From contig OX336348.1 in assembly GCA_946902875.1 (NCBI GenBank), forward strand, positions 12,177,741-12,241,740: a stretch of 64,000 nucleotides of DNA, in the 5' to 3' direction. This document shows positions 12,101 to 21,231 of the stretch, piece by piece; position 1 is the first letter of the stretch, and each line of letters begins with the position of its first letter. The notes below the pieces were generated by a model. That model searched no databases, had not been told where the DNA came from, and worked only from the letters and a program-made list of their open reading frames with translations. Both the position numbers and the translations under genes were made by a program. The DNA is from Nematopogon swammerdamellus. Its lineage: Eukaryota; Arthropoda; Insecta; Lepidoptera; Adelidae.

Positions 12101-15100
12101 TATCAGTGCTATGTCAATCATCTCCGTATGTAGGAAAGTTTCTAATTCTTGACGTCGTTCCGTCAAGCTGTTGGCGTTCCAGGTTAAAACTCGGAGGTTG
12201 TGCGTAATTTTTTTGCGAGGGCATTGACTAGCTGGACCATTCGGTCAAGCATTTTGTCCATCATCTTGTCCATTACAGACATCATTGTCTGCTGCAGTTT
12301 GTCTAGCATTGTTTCCATTAGTTCTGTCATATCCTTCAGGTCGGTCCCTCTTTCTAGTTGTGGTGTTGGTCTTTGTGTCCTTGTTGCTTCTGCATAATAT
12401 GATTTAGGTAAGATGTACTCTCTGGATTGCGCATTTTCGTGTTTGTCATTTTTATTTGTTAGGTTCTGTGCCGGCTTGTTTTCTTTATTCTTTGGGGTGA
12501 CCTTTGTAATTTTTCTTTGTATTGTTTATATATTTTGCAGCCTTTGTAGCTGGCTGGATGTTTTTCAAGACAATTTGCACAAGTGGCCTCAGTGTTAGGT
12601 TCTTTCTTACAAGTTGTCGTGGGATGCTCACCTCCGCATTTGACGCATCTGAAAGGTCTATAACATTGGTTCTTAGTATGGCCAAATCTCTGGCATCTTT
12701 TGCATTGCAATACTTCTTTTTTTTTTTGTGTGTGGAGCTTCGAATGTAACTTCATGTGACCTAGGTATTTCACATTGAAGATATCTTTGTTATTCTTCTT
12801 TGGTTCTAAGTCCACGAAGAATATAGGTAAGGGGTCCTTTGTAGTTCGATGTCGAATATTGACAATTTGTCTGACCTCATGCCCCATTCCTGTGAGTTCT
12901 TTTGCTATTTGTGCAGTATCTTCTGAAGAGTGTAGTCCACGCAGTATGACCCTATACGCTCTTTCGCTTTTCAGCTGGTAAGTATAGTGTGATATATTGT
13001 TGGTGATAAAATTTTCTCTAATGTTTTTATAAGTGTGTATGTCTTTTGGCATTATTTTTATTATGTGGCCTGATCTGAGTGTTGTCATGGTGTATAAGTC
13101 ATTTTCTAAGAACTTATTCAGGGCTTCCTTTAGTGATGTTACATTGAGGACTCCGGTCACAAAGATCGGCTCTGGTCTATGTACTTTTTCTTTTTCTGGA
13201 TTGTTTGTGTCCTGTGTTTCTTTCTTTTCTAACAAATCAAATCTGTTGTGTGTAGGTATTGCGAATGACGAGATGTTTTTCATCTTCTTATTGATATCGC
13301 TATGAATTGGGCTTGTTTCTTTCCTTTTCTTTCTACTGGCAGGAGTCTTGTCTCTTTGCCATTCGTATTTGTCTTTGGCTTCTTCCTCATTGCGAATTGT
13401 CCGTCTCTCTGTCTCAGTTGTTGTTTCTCTTGTTATGTGATAAGTGTTTTTATGTGTGGTGCTACCCTCGTCGTCGCCCTGCATCGCCGCTAAGGATGGG
13501 GTTGAATTGCTCGTGTGTCTTAAAAACATACTTTTATGGAATGTCTGCTGAATCATGTTGTTTGAGTTTGTTTGGGTTTTTGGGTTTGGTTGGATTTGGT
13601 TCATCTTATTTTTGTTCCCACGAGTAGGGTCGTGATACTGTCGCTCGAGGGTGATGCCCTTCCCCCCGAGAAGGCCGATACAACGACGTTTGCCGGTTCC
13701 GCCGAAGTTGGCGCTAGTGACTTGCCTCCCCGCAAGCCATGAATCCTGTCGGCGCGTAGTCCCACCTTAGGATTGGAGTAACTTTTCATAGAGGATTTTC
13801 TACCTCTTGACCCGGGCGTTTAAGCCAGGGCCCCCGATTCTGCGAGACATGACCACTGAGTTGCGGGTTGTGTCGGTCATTTCCTACCTTCACATTCTAG
13901 CTTATTAGGCTAGTTAGATTCGGGTTATTTAACCGCCGTCCGATGCTCGACGTTGACTTTTTACAACTGGTTTGGTCTTCACTCAGTCAACCCTCCTCCT
14001 TTTTCATACGGGCTTGGGACCGTCATTGGCAGAGTTTTGGTAAGTAACTAAATTATAGAATGATTTCATAATTAATAATAAATATTGATAACGTAATATC
14101 GACTAAATGAGTGCACTAGGTCGTAACATACGTAAACATTCCTTAAACTTCCTCGGAGCTCGCGCGCGGTATGTATATTGTGTTGTGGTACTGAGCCCTC
14201 GGTGCGCGAGTCCGACTCGCACTTGGCCAGTTTTTGTTTAAATTTTAGACTTGAAAAACATTTTGTTTTTTTTTGTTGCGCGTCGAGTTCCATTGTCTCT
14301 GCCAACTCTATTGAGAGACAGGTGCTGACTTTTTCTAAAGATAAACGCAATTTCGACATTTTAAGACTTTAATGTAAAATACTATGCGAGTAGTCGATGC
14401 GAATAGTATGAAAGCGTTCAACGGACTGGGCGGGCGGGAAGCTGTGTGTAGGCTGTAGCTAGTGATGCCACACCCGCCTCGCGACTCGCGTCGCAGTCGC
14501 TCCCTCGCTGGCCCCTCGACACACGAACTTCAAAATTAAATGTCTCGAAAACTATTTGACGTATCGGCATAATTTTTGGACAGTATTTATTTTTAATGAA
14601 GTATACTGTGAGCTAAATTTCTCAATTCGTTGATATTCTCCATTGTTACAGTATTGCGGCAAGACATTCTCAACAGTGACAAATTTGAGACGCCACGGCA
14701 TGGCGAAACACGATATGGAACGCACTTACCGTTGCCATCTCTGCGACCACGCCACCTGTGATAGTCAGAAGCTTAAGGTCATCATTACAGTCAGATTTGA
14801 ATTTGGAATTTAAAGATTATTCAATATAACTTTTTTTATGGAAACTTACGCGGTTGACTACATTACTTGAGCGTCATGTCAGTGCTTCCCTTCATTTCAT
14901 GTCGGCTACACTGAACTGGACGGAAAATACGTACTATTTACATAGTCGTTTCGACCAACGTTTTATTCAGTGGTACCAACCGGGCGGGATAAACCCGGCC
15001 ACCTAGTAAGGTAAGAAGGGAAAGGACATACAGTTTAACGTGGAATCCGAACCATGGTATTTTATACCACAATTTTTTTTAAATGAAAACCATTATGAAA

Positions 15101-18100
15101 ACACGACACAAAACACGAGATCAAATGGTGTCAGATAGTTTAATTGGATGTCCATGCCAAATACAGGCACTCAGCCCCGAGAATATAACTCGGTTCATAG
15201 CGGAAATCTGACTTGGGGGTGAGCTATTAAACTATTGAGAGATCACAATAGATGTTGCTAGGTCGCAGTGACAACAGGGCTCAGGGGTCCTAACTCTCAC
15301 AACTTTGAATCATAATCATAGTATAATTGGAGGAAGTGGATGAGGGTGAGGTAGGTACAAACTTAAGTTAAAGCTGATAAAGGTATAGATTAGGTTACCA
15401 CTCGTCAGAGGTGGTAACCGTGTCGATATTCAACACGACATACGCCACGGACAAAGCGTGTTGGACTCAAGGCCGGCGGACCGCGCTCTAGGCGACCGTG
15501 TTGCCTAGAGCGCGGCCGTTGCTTTACCGGCCTGACACGGAGCACGGGATGACACGGAAAGTCCGGTCTGTGTCCGCCGGCAGAGGGGCGTATTTATGTA
15601 AGCAGGTACAACAAATAAAATTCAATTGACGAAATAAATGAAAACAGGATTAGTGGCATAATAACATCCTAGCGGATCCCCCCGCCGGGCTCGCAACATA
15701 ACACAAACGCGGAGTAGGTCCGGAGACACGGCCAGCACGGAGCGGGACCGGTTTGGCTGAGGGGGGGGGGGCGACTGATTGCTTAATTTACGTGTTCGTG
15801 TTGAGCGCCATGTTCTGGGCTAGGTCCAGTACCACCTCTGCCTCTCGTCCCGCGGCATAGTGGCTGTGCTGAGGGAGGTACTCAAAACAGCTATAGCCTG
15901 GTATCGGTGACTAGTATAATATGTATGGCCAGTATTCCTACCGTCATGATAAAGTCCTCCAAATCATCAGAGAGGCCATCAACCTGTCAATTGCACGGAC
16001 CAGGAAAGGGCAAACCAGTAGCGGCTTCCAGAAGGTCAACTTTGTGAAACCTGGAGCCAAAATGCTGCCCAAAGATAGGACTAAACCTTCTTCAATTTTG
16101 AGAGGAACAAAGGATTGGGAATTGTTGATGGACACACATGAGAAGCATTACCAGATGCCTTCGGAAATCTGTACCACAGCATTAAGACCGGATATACTCA
16201 TATTCTCAAAAGCGACAAAGCATGTAGTACTTGTTGAACTTACAGTTCCATGGTAAAGCAACATACCGAAGGACCACAACATCAAACATAACAAGTACTG
16301 CAACTTAGTAGACCGACGCTAAGCTCATACATGGAGAGAGCTTCGAAAATGTCACTGGAAGCATCCTACAGAATATGGATAGGTAGAGAGAGGGAGGTCG
16401 AGAGCGGGACTGGTGGTTTCCCCGCGTCCTAGTCAACGCAGACTAGCTGATGAGGGCTTGATGCGAGCCGAAACGTGAAGCGTGCGCGGGAAATTTAGAG
16501 TCGCCACTCGCTAGTCCCGACCTCGATTAACACCCTCCTCTACTGCCGATGGGCCCGGATATGTTCGGTGAAGCCATCGCAAGCTTAGTTCCACACCTTC
16601 ATTGACTGGGTTGGGCCGCAGCGCAGCGTATATTTATAAGCTTGCGTATCGATAGGTAGAGAGGGTACAGCGTCGGTGCAGTGACAGCAGAGCCGGGTCA
16701 TACACTCACTACAAATCCTCCCCCCTAAGATTATATTAGATTAGCTATGTTAGAATCTTATAAAAAGTAAACGACCCTTAAAAAGTAAAAAATAATTTTC
16801 GTTTACCTACTTAAAGAAGACAAGGGACCGCTGAGTAAATACTGGTGCAGCTTACCATACCGGTCAGTACTTGGATAGGTGACCGCTCGACCGTTGGAGG
16901 CTGACCGCGGTTCGGATTCCACGTTAAACTGTAGGTCACTTCCCTTCTTACCTTAGTGGTAAGCCCTACCACCTAGTGGTAGGGTTTATCCCGGCCGGGT
17001 TGATACCACCGCACTGAGCGAAATGTCGGTCGAAACGGCTATGTAAATAGTTCGTGTTTTCTGTCCAGTTCAGTGTAGCCGACATGAAATGAAAGGAAGC
17101 ACTGACATGCCGCCTAGTTCACCCGGTGTTAGGGGCTGACATCACGGAAGTATCTTGAAACACACTCGCCGGTAAACAAATTCTACATCCTAGCATTGCT
17201 GATACGAAACGATGGATTCACAAAAAGCTGAAATCGAAGTTTGTAACTGTTATAATGAGAACGCGGCTGGTGGTTCTTCGCATCCTAGTCAGCGCAGACT
17301 AGCTGACGAGGGCTTGCCGCGAGCCGAGACGTAACGCATGCTGGAGAACTACACAGAGCGGCCGCTCGCTAGTCCCGACCTCGATTGACACCCTCCTCTG
17401 CTGCCAATGGACCCGGATATGTTCGGTGAAGCCATCGCAAGCTCAGTTCGGCTTCGAATCGGTTTTTCTGACCGTAGAAACGTCTAATGTAATGCTGACA
17501 CAATGCATGCTTATAGCAAGGCTGATCGCCTTGGTGGACAAGAAATGTTTTATTCATAATTTAAGTTTGGGTCTTAGCCGTATTCGGTTATGTCAGCCCC
17601 ATGGTGACGTATGTTCAGAGATTTTAAATAATTAAAGATTTCTCAATGTGAGAGCAGTTTTAAATAATTGTATAGCCTCTTGACAGTTCATCGAGAGTGG
17701 ATAACACAGTGCATAATGAATAATAAAATAACAGGTGCATTGTATCCGTCTGTAATCTGCCGACTTAATCATTTCTCAGTCCCTCATTCCGCTGGCACAC
17801 ACATCAGAACATGAAATTGGTCCTCTCCTCTTTCGCGATAATGTTACAATTTGGTGGACATGAAATAAAGACATTTATTTTTCACAGATCCACGTACTGC
17901 GCGAGCACACCGTCGGCGAGAAGCCGTACGTTTGCAACACGTGCGGGAGCGGCTTTTATAAACGCAACAGCATAGTACATCACATGAGTGTACATCTCAC
18001 CGAGAGGAACATACAGGTTCATATCGCCCTCACATAACATTTAAAAATCATTTAACCGAGTACAGGTTTGTCATCCTCGGTAGCTCAGTGGTGCGGTCGG

Positions 18101-20016
18101 TCGACTGTTATTATGCAACCCTGGGCGAGGTCAGGGTGACCGCTGACCGCGGTTTGCTTTCCACGTTAAACTGTAGATCCCTTCCCGTCATACCTTACTA
18201 GTAGCGTTTATCCCGGCCGGGTTGCTACCACTGCACTGAGCGAAACGTCAGTCGAAACGGCTATGTAAATAGTTCGTGAATTCCACCCAGTTGAGTGTAG
18301 CCGGCACGACGAAGGGAAGCACCGACACGGCACCTAGCTGACCGAGGTGTTACGGGCTGACATCACGGATGTAGCAGGTGATGTAGTCAACTGTGTCAGT
18401 TGATTGTAGCCGGCACGACGAAGGGAAGCACCGACACGGCACCTAGCTGACCGAGGTGTTACGGGCTGACATCACGGATGTAGCAGGTGATGTAGTCAAC
18501 TGTGTCAGTTGAGTGTAGCCGGCACGACGAAGGGAAGCACCGACACGGCACCTAGCTGACCGAGGTGTTACGGGCTGACATCACGGATGTAGCAGGTGAT
18601 GTAGTCAACTGTGTCAGTTGAGTGTAGCCGGCACGACGAAGGGAAGCACCGACACGGCACCTAGCTGACCGAGGTGTTACGGGCTGACATCACGGATGTA
18701 GCAGGTGATGTAGTCAACTGTGTCAGTTGAGTGTAGCCGGCACGACGAAGGGAAGCACCGACACGGCACCTAGCTGACCGAGGTGTTACGGGCTGACATC
18801 ACGGATGTAGCAGGTGATGTAGTCAACTGTGTCAGTTGATTGTAGCCGGCACGACGAAGGGAAGCACCGACACGGCACCTAGCTGACCGAGGTGTTACGG
18901 GCTGACATCACAGATGTAGCAGGTGATGTAGTCAACTGTGTCAGTTGAGTGTAGCCGGCACGACGAAGGGAAGCACCGACACGGCACCTAGCTGACCGAG
19001 GTGTTACGGGCTGACATCACGGATGTAGCAGGTGATGTAGTCAACTGTGTCAGTTGAGTGTAGCCGGCACGACGAAGGGAAGCACCGACACGGCACCTAG
19101 CTGACCGAGGTGTTACGGGCTGACATCACAGATGTAGCAGGTGATGTAGTCAACTGTGTCAGTTGAGTGTAGCCGGCACGACGAAGGGAAGCACCGACAC
19201 GGCACCTAGCTGACCGAGGTGTTACGGGCTGACATCACGGATGTAGCAGGTGATGTAGTCAACTGTGTCAGTTGATTGTAGCCGGCACGACGAAGGGAAG
19301 CACCGACACGGCACCTAGCTGACCGAGGTGTTACGGGCTGACATCACGGATGTAGCAGGTGATGTAGTCAACTGTGTCAGTTGAGTGTAGCCGGCACGAC
19401 GAAGGGAAGCACCGACACGGCACCTAGCTGACCGAGGTGTTACGGGCTGACATCACGGATGTAGCAGGTGATGTAGTCAACTGTGTCAGTTGAGTGTAGC
19501 CGGCACGACGAAGGGAAGCACCGACACGGCACCTAGCTGACCGAGGTGTTACGGGCTGACATCACGGATGTAGCAGGTGATGTAGTCAACTGTGTCAGTT
19601 TCCATAAAAAAAAACAAGATCCTTTTCACACCCCTTTTGAAGTCAACCCATGTTCTTGGTTACATAAATAAACAAATTATAACTAATATATTCTTTTTTC
19701 TCCGCAGTGCGCGCGATGCCCGTCCAAGTTTAAAACGAAACAAGATCTTCAATGTCACAATGCACGCGTCCACAAACCGAGAGGTCCCCGAGTCGAATGC
19801 CACATCTGTCACAAGACATACGCCACAAAGTGTAACCTTCGAGTGCACGTGTTTAATTTACACGGCATAGTGTTACCCGTGAGGAAACACGCGGGGCGAC
19901 ACAATCAAAAACTTATTACAATAAAAATTGAACCACAGAGCGAGAGTTCGGCTCTTATAACACCGCAGGAATTGAAGGTTGAGAATGAGAGTTGGACTTA
20001 TACCCCTGTTGGGTAA
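55..20016 (+). CDS. ZAD-C2H2 zinc-finger protein gene 1 (5 exons, 450 aa)
   Basis: Spliced coding gene: 55-174, 460-1128, 14652-14777, 17888-18016, 19708-20016, all phase-0 introns, 450 codons plus TAA. The N-terminus is a ZAD domain: a C-x2-C pair at residues 7-10 (exon 1) and a second pair (ICKEC) early in exon 2. ZAD is an arthropod zinc-binding dimerisation module found on DNA-binding transcription factors. A linker rich in acidic and lysine residues follows, with psi-K-x-E SUMO-type motifs (VKEE, VKVE, FKQE). Six C2H2 fingers follow, all C-x2-C-x12-H-x3/4-H. Three introns cut fingers: between the cysteines of finger 2, one residue before the first His of finger 3, and just before the first Cys of finger 5. 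Expected role: nuclear sequence-specific DNA binding; the target is unknown. The start ATG at 55 is chosen because it lies just before the ZAD and matches the length of the paralogue's N-terminus. Two donors are non-canonical at +3 (see exons 3 and 4), so slight decay is possible. Confidence 0.85.
460..1128 (+). CDS. gene 1 exon 2: second half of ZAD, linker, finger 1
   Basis: 223 codons. Acceptor is TTTCACAG ending at 459; donor is GTGAGT at 1129, both consensus. It encodes the second ZAD cysteine pair, the long acidic linker, a basic patch (PRPRKRAPK) that could be a nuclear localisation signal, and finger 1 (CKAC... HAKITH). The last codons Met-Cys-Glu carry the first Cys of finger 2. In gene 2 the same coverage is split into two exons by an 8.7-kb intron. 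Confidence 0.85.
1129..1756 (+). other. start of gene 1 intron 2, no recognised element
   Basis: About 630 bp of AT-rich intron with a short ATTT microsatellite near 1560. I see no exon, RNA gene or repeat shared with the rest of the window. Confidence 0.5.
1757..3545 (-). mobile_element. RLE-type non-LTR retrotransposon, family A, copy 1 (5'-truncated, broken)
   Basis: Minus-strand retrotransposon fragment. Near 3480-3520 is the reverse-transcriptase active-site box (FADD). It is followed by the RT thumb and connection region (3410-2619), and at 2341-1841 by a C-terminal restriction-like endonuclease segment with RPDI and ELTVPW motifs, as in the R2/NeSL/R4/Hero group of elements that cut DNA with a PD-(D/E)XK nuclease. 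Frameshifts, for example near 2620-2640, break the frame, so it is a pseudogene. The 3' UTR (1757-1840) is shared with copies at 7.9, 16.4, 17.3, 44.9 and 62.7 kb. The exact clade cannot be fixed here. Confidence 0.75.
3622..4327 (-). mobile_element. RNase H-bearing non-LTR retrotransposon 3' end, copy 1
   Basis: Minus-strand 5'-truncated retrotransposon tail encoding 199 aa (4315-3716). It opens in the C-terminal part of an RNase H domain ([14 protein letters not shown]) and continues into a Cys/His tail (CSICG... HILLEC) typical of RNase H-bearing (I/R1-like) elements. The 3' end is an A-rich tail (T-rich on +, from 3622). It encodes the same 199 aa as the copy at 22750-23491, which lies in the opposite orientation. 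Confidence 0.8.
4328..5989. other. intronic spacer, AT-rich with one GC island
   Basis: No coding or shared repeat recognised. There is a very GC-rich stretch at about 5420-5490 followed by a small imperfect hairpin (about 5495-5545), AT-only DNA at 5130-5290, and another GC-rich patch at 5885-6060. Confidence 0.4.
5990..6335 (-). mobile_element. CR1/Jockey-like RT C-terminal tail fused to an RLE-type head
   Basis: Minus-strand coding remnant (about 6326 downward) with the motif [19 protein letters not shown]. This belongs to APE-type non-LTR elements (CR1/L2/Jockey-like), where it follows the RT domain. Upstream in the same orientation it joins directly to the RT of an RLE-type element, so the join is chimeric. 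The frame continues past the family-like part into GC-rich sequence; the 3' limit is uncertain. Confidence 0.55.
6336..7765 (-). mobile_element. RLE-type non-LTR retrotransposon, 5' half (zinc finger plus RT start)
   Basis: The main frame 7689-6571 (372 aa) opens with a C2H2 finger ([17 protein letters not shown]), as in R2-group elements that bind their target with N-terminal fingers. It then enters [25 protein letters not shown], and the motif-A region [13 protein letters not shown], where the usual Asp is present. A frameshift or stop at about 6570-6480 precedes a [10 protein letters not shown] motif in another frame. The coding part is broken. About 75 bp upstream of the start codon probably belong to the 5' UTR. 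Confidence 0.7.
7766..8183 (-). mobile_element. RLE family A 3' end joined to Jockey-like RT
   Basis: From 8183 downward the sequence is the family-A C-terminus ([15 protein letters not shown]), then its 3' UTR to about 7860 (ending in the family's GTTCCACACCTTC). About 90 bp further on the next element's head begins in the same orientation. The 8071-8970 frame crosses the junction in frame from a Jockey-like RT. Confidence 0.7.
8184..8960 (-). pseudogene. Jockey-like reverse transcriptase, C-terminal part
   Basis: Continuous frame with RT motifs in order: [34 protein letters not shown] (motif A), [11 protein letters not shown] (motif B), [10 protein letters not shown] (motif C, both catalytic Asp present), [13 protein letters not shown]. 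It is the 3' portion of the ORF2 that begins near 12.2 kb; the two parts are separated by the inserted element at 8968-10693. The frame then runs in phase into RLE-A sequence, giving a 299-aa hybrid ORF. Confidence 0.8.
9876..9960 (+). repeat. poly-C tracts
   Basis: Two runs of C (about 9881-9899 and 9935-9950) inside the inserted element. Proline-rich reading frames here are artefacts of the homopolymers. Confidence 0.7.
10389..10498 (-). pseudogene. THAP-domain N-terminal fragment inside the P-like element
   Basis: An ATG frame on the minus strand gives about 35 residues: C-x4-C (CAVDGC) followed by [10 protein letters not shown], the start of a THAP (C2CH) DNA-binding domain, then a TGA. 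The C-terminal Cys-x2-His and the rest are absent. An equivalent, slightly altered copy lies at 33078-33195. Probably exon 1 of a former transposase. Confidence 0.55.
10701..12260 (-). pseudogene. Jockey-like ORF2, endonuclease and N-terminal RT
   Basis: The endonuclease domain starts near 12205 (TWNANSL, overlapping the end of ORF1) and continues in the 12166-11687 frame with SETRF, a GGTAII segment, and GGDWNSKH near its end. Several stops and frameshifts follow. The 11204-10694 frame carries the pre-RT region and the beginning of RT ([11 protein letters not shown], then VVMVPKPG) up to the insertion point. Non-functional. Confidence 0.75.
12459..13604 (-). pseudogene. Jockey-like ORF1 (gag-like nucleic-acid-binding protein)
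   Basis: 381-aa frame from the ATG at 13604. Residues about 215-285 resemble the PRE_C2HC region of insect retrotransposon Gag proteins. Three CCHC-type knuckles follow at 301-314 ([14 protein letters not shown]), 320-332 and 342-356. The frame ends early at 12459. An adjacent frame continues with a methionine/lysine-rich tail to a stop near 12177, so a single frameshift around 12.5 kb probably truncated it. In Jockey elements ORF1 packages the RNA. Confidence 0.75.
13605..14036 (-). other. 5' UTR/internal promoter region of the Jockey-like element
   Basis: About 430 bp upstream of the ORF1 ATG, non-coding and GC-balanced, not repeated elsewhere in the window. Non-LTR elements carry internal promoters here. 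The 5' boundary is approximate. Confidence 0.45.
14037..14651 (+). other. end of gene 1 intron 2
   Basis: No gene. It contains a short dispersed repeat at 14190-14240 (CGCGAGTCCGACTCGCACTT) also seen near 10330, 20050 and 33010, and a GC-rich patch near 14470. Confidence 0.4.
14652..14777 (+). CDS. gene 1 exon 3: fingers 2-3
   Basis: 42 codons, the same length as exon 4 of gene 2. Acceptor TTACAG at 14646-14651. It starts Tyr-Cys (second Cys of finger 2), completes finger 2 (HGMAKH), then begins finger 3 (CHLC). The donor inferred by homology is GTCATC at 14778, lacking the usual purine at +3. Confidence 0.75.
14831..15057 (-). mobile_element. SINE-A fragment
   Basis: Minus-oriented, 5'-truncated copy of the window's main tRNA-derived SINE: poly-T (tail) then the shared body from ATGGAAACT to the TTTAACGTGGAATCCGAACC segment. 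Confidence 0.75.
15140..15308. repeat. unclassified dispersed repeat, copy 1
   Basis: Shares GAATATAACTCGGTTC, ACTTGGGGGTGAGCT and GAGAGATCACAATAGAT in the same order with 34190-34370, and in part with 51713-51777. No coding potential. Confidence 0.65.
15309..15910. other. intronic spacer with a strong hairpin
   Basis: No gene seen. A perfect 13-bp stem (CCGCGCTCTAGGC / GCCTAGAGCGCGG) with a 9-nt loop sits at about 15480-15515. A G-run lies at about 15762-15771. Confidence 0.5.
15911..16600 (+). mobile_element. RLE family A, copy on + (3' end, deleted)
   Basis: The 15921-16256 frame carries the family-A C-terminus ([36 protein letters not shown]). A nonsense change follows, and a deletion of about 100 bp joins it to SSYMERASK at about 16313. 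The 3' UTR ends near 16595 with GTTCCACACCTTC. Confidence 0.75.
16601..16862. other. intron spacer
   Basis: No gene. 16775-16845 resembles one arm of the palindromic repeat at 29755-29968 (ACTTAAAG... GGACCGCT.AGTAAA). Confidence 0.4.
16863..17158 (+). mobile_element. SINE-A copy
   Basis: Plus-oriented, missing the first part of the tRNA-like head. The B-box region GGTTCGGATTCC and the body are present. It ends at GCTGACATCACGGA without a poly-A. Confidence 0.75.
17268..17445 (+). mobile_element. RLE family A 3'-UTR fragment
   Basis: Diverged copy of the family-A 3' end (GACTAGCTGACGAGGGCTTG, CTCGCTAGTCCCGACCTCGA, GATATGTTCGGTGAAGCCAT). Confidence 0.7.
17888..18016 (+). CDS. gene 1 exon 4: end of finger 3, finger 4
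   Basis: 43 codons. Acceptor TTCACAG ends at 17887; the inferred donor is GTTCAT at 18017 after CAG (non-consensus +3). It encodes HVLREH (end of finger 3), a TVGEKPY linker and finger 4 ([21 protein letters not shown]), ending Asn-Ile-Gln. The paralogous exon in gene 2 is one codon shorter, in the linker. Confidence 0.8.
18075..19614 (+). mobile_element. SINE-A copy with internally amplified tail
   Basis: Begins with a tRNA-like head: A-box-like TAGCTCAGTGG near 18080 and a degenerate B box near 18155. The standard SINE-A body follows, and it ends at TTTCCATAAAAAAAAA (19600-19614). Instead of one tail segment it has 12 tandem copies of it. It lies wholly inside the last intron of gene 1. 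Confidence 0.85.
18301..19598 (+). repeat. 109-bp tandem array (12 copies) derived from the SINE-A tail
   Basis: CCGGCACGACGAAGGGAAGC recurs at 18301, 18410, 18519, 18628, 18737, 18846, 18955, 19064, 19173, 19282, 19391 and 19500: exactly 109 bp each time. A junction variant (TTGATTGTAG instead of TTGAGTGTAG) appears at junctions 1/2, 5/6 and 9/10, every fourth unit (436 bp). Units 6 and 8 carry CACAGATG in place of CACGGATG. Confidence 0.95.
19708..20016 (+). CDS. gene 1 exon 5 (terminal): fingers 5-6 and C-terminus
   Basis: 102 codons plus TAA (20014-20016). Acceptor TTCTCCGCAG. It starts at the first Cys of finger 5 ([22 protein letters not shown]), then finger 6 ([22 protein letters not shown]), then a basic segment and a hydrophilic tail ending Thr-Pro-Val-Gly. 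The tail is longer than in gene 2. About 25 bp after the stop a dispersed repeat begins, so little native 3' UTR remains. Confidence 0.85.
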   Translation, partial: CARCPSKFKTKQDLQCHNARVHKPRGPRVECHICHKTYATKCNLRVHVFNLHGIVLPVRKHAGRHNQKLITIKIEPQSESSALITPQELKVENESWTYTPVG

Positions 20017-20039
20017 AAATCTAAACGAAACAACAACAA

Positions 20040-20100
20040 AAAAACCGGCCAAGTGCGAGTTGAACTCGCGCACCGAGGGTTCCGTATCGCCATGTCATGG
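20040..20100. repeat. short dispersed repeat (GTGCGAGT/ACTCGC type)
   Basis: ACCGGCCAAGTGCGAGTT and CGCACCGAGGGTTCCGTA match, inverted, sequences at 10310-10355, 14190-14240 and 32990-33035. Common as an element end in this window; family not identified. Confidence 0.55.
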
Positions 20101-20382
20101 TCAGCGCCACTCACGCCATCTATGGCGTGTTTTATGAAATGCTTCATATAAGTTAAAATTCATGATTAATTAAAATGCTTCATACTCTTTTCGGTAGATG
20201 GCGTCTCAGTGCTCGGGTAGCACGGTTTGAATCTTGTTTCCGCCTTAAACGGGAAAAGGAGGCTAAGTCGACGCGTCGGCAATGTGGGCAAACGTTCAAG
20301 CGCAGCACTGTGCCAAGAGGTCCGCCGTCAGTCAACAGCTGTATAGCACATCCATAGTACTTTATTGTACCTCAAAGTGCTC

Positions 20383-20790
20383 TTTTTTTATGTAATCCGG
20401 TATGGGCGGCTGAGTCGGAGGGTCCAAAGCGCATGCTCCGACCAGCCAATATCACCTCCGAGAAGGTACGTGCCATACCGGAGACTTCCCTGGATTGCTG
20501 GCTATACTGGACTAGAGGAGAACACAACCGATGCTGCTATGCGCCCATCTTACATCCAGTACTGTGGTAACAACCCAGTCGGCTACAATTTGAGCATACC
20601 ACCTAGTAAGGGGAAAGGGAAGGGACCTACAGTTTTACACCGGTTCCGAACGGTGAAGCAGCTGGTGTAGGTATGCACACAATTTTTTTCGTCAGAAAAA
20701 ACTTATTAGTAGGTACACCCCGACCGGATTCGAACCTTGGACCTATCACATGAGAAGCCGATGCCCAAACCACTCGGCCACCCGCCGCTC
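20383..20790 (-). mobile_element. SINE-B, near full length
   Basis: Minus-oriented. On that strand it starts with a tRNA-like head (A box TGGCCGAGTGG, B box GGTTCGAATCC near 20725-20775) and ends in poly-A (T-run at 20383). It differs from SINE-A in head and body. Confidence 0.75.
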
Positions 20791-21230
20791 CATAACGCTT
20801 TTGTACATCTTTACGTACATCGGTCAGTGGGGAGAAACCAACACCGAACATAATCAAAGAGTCTGGACAGCAAACAAACAATCCATAGTAAAGCGGATTA
20901 TTTTCGCATGTTTGTGTGAATTTCAAAGTTTTTAGCACATAATTTCAGATTTCATAGATCCCAAACATTCCCACTTAAGCCTTGGTGTTGTGCCGGGCCA
21001 ATGTGTTCGGAAAAAATAAAGGTTGGTTTTTAAAACAGGTTTCCAATTGATAAAGATATGTTACGAAGATGACTAGTAGCTGATAGTGTTGTTAATTAAT
21101 GCGAAAAAGCATTAATTTAATTCACTTGCGAATCTTACGCCATTAACATGCTAACGTTAAATGCTAAATGCGAATGCGAAAAATATCGCTCGACAGTTCA
21201 TGATGGAATGAACACACACAATGAATGTCT
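20791..21230. other. intergenic spacer
   Basis: No gene or recognised repeat. Confidence 0.4.
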
Positions 21231-21231
21231 T

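Larger units (their letters stand above)
8184..14036 (-). mobile_element. Jockey-like non-LTR retrotransposon, 5'-complete, degenerate, interrupted
   Basis: Minus strand: 5' UTR (14036-13605), ORF1 (gag-like), ORF2 with apurinic-type endonuclease, then reverse transcriptase. The RT is interrupted at 8968-10693 by a P-like insertion with a duplicated target and resumes at 8960. The Jockey C-terminus is missing, replaced at 8183 by the tail of an RLE element. ORF2 carries several frameshifts. It lies in intron 2 of gene 1, antisense to it. Confidence 0.8.

Noticed and set aside
20175..20357. A possible extra finger fragment (CGQTFKRST) downstream of gene 1
   Set aside because: Only half a finger pattern, no His ligands, no splice sites, and beyond a clear stop codon.
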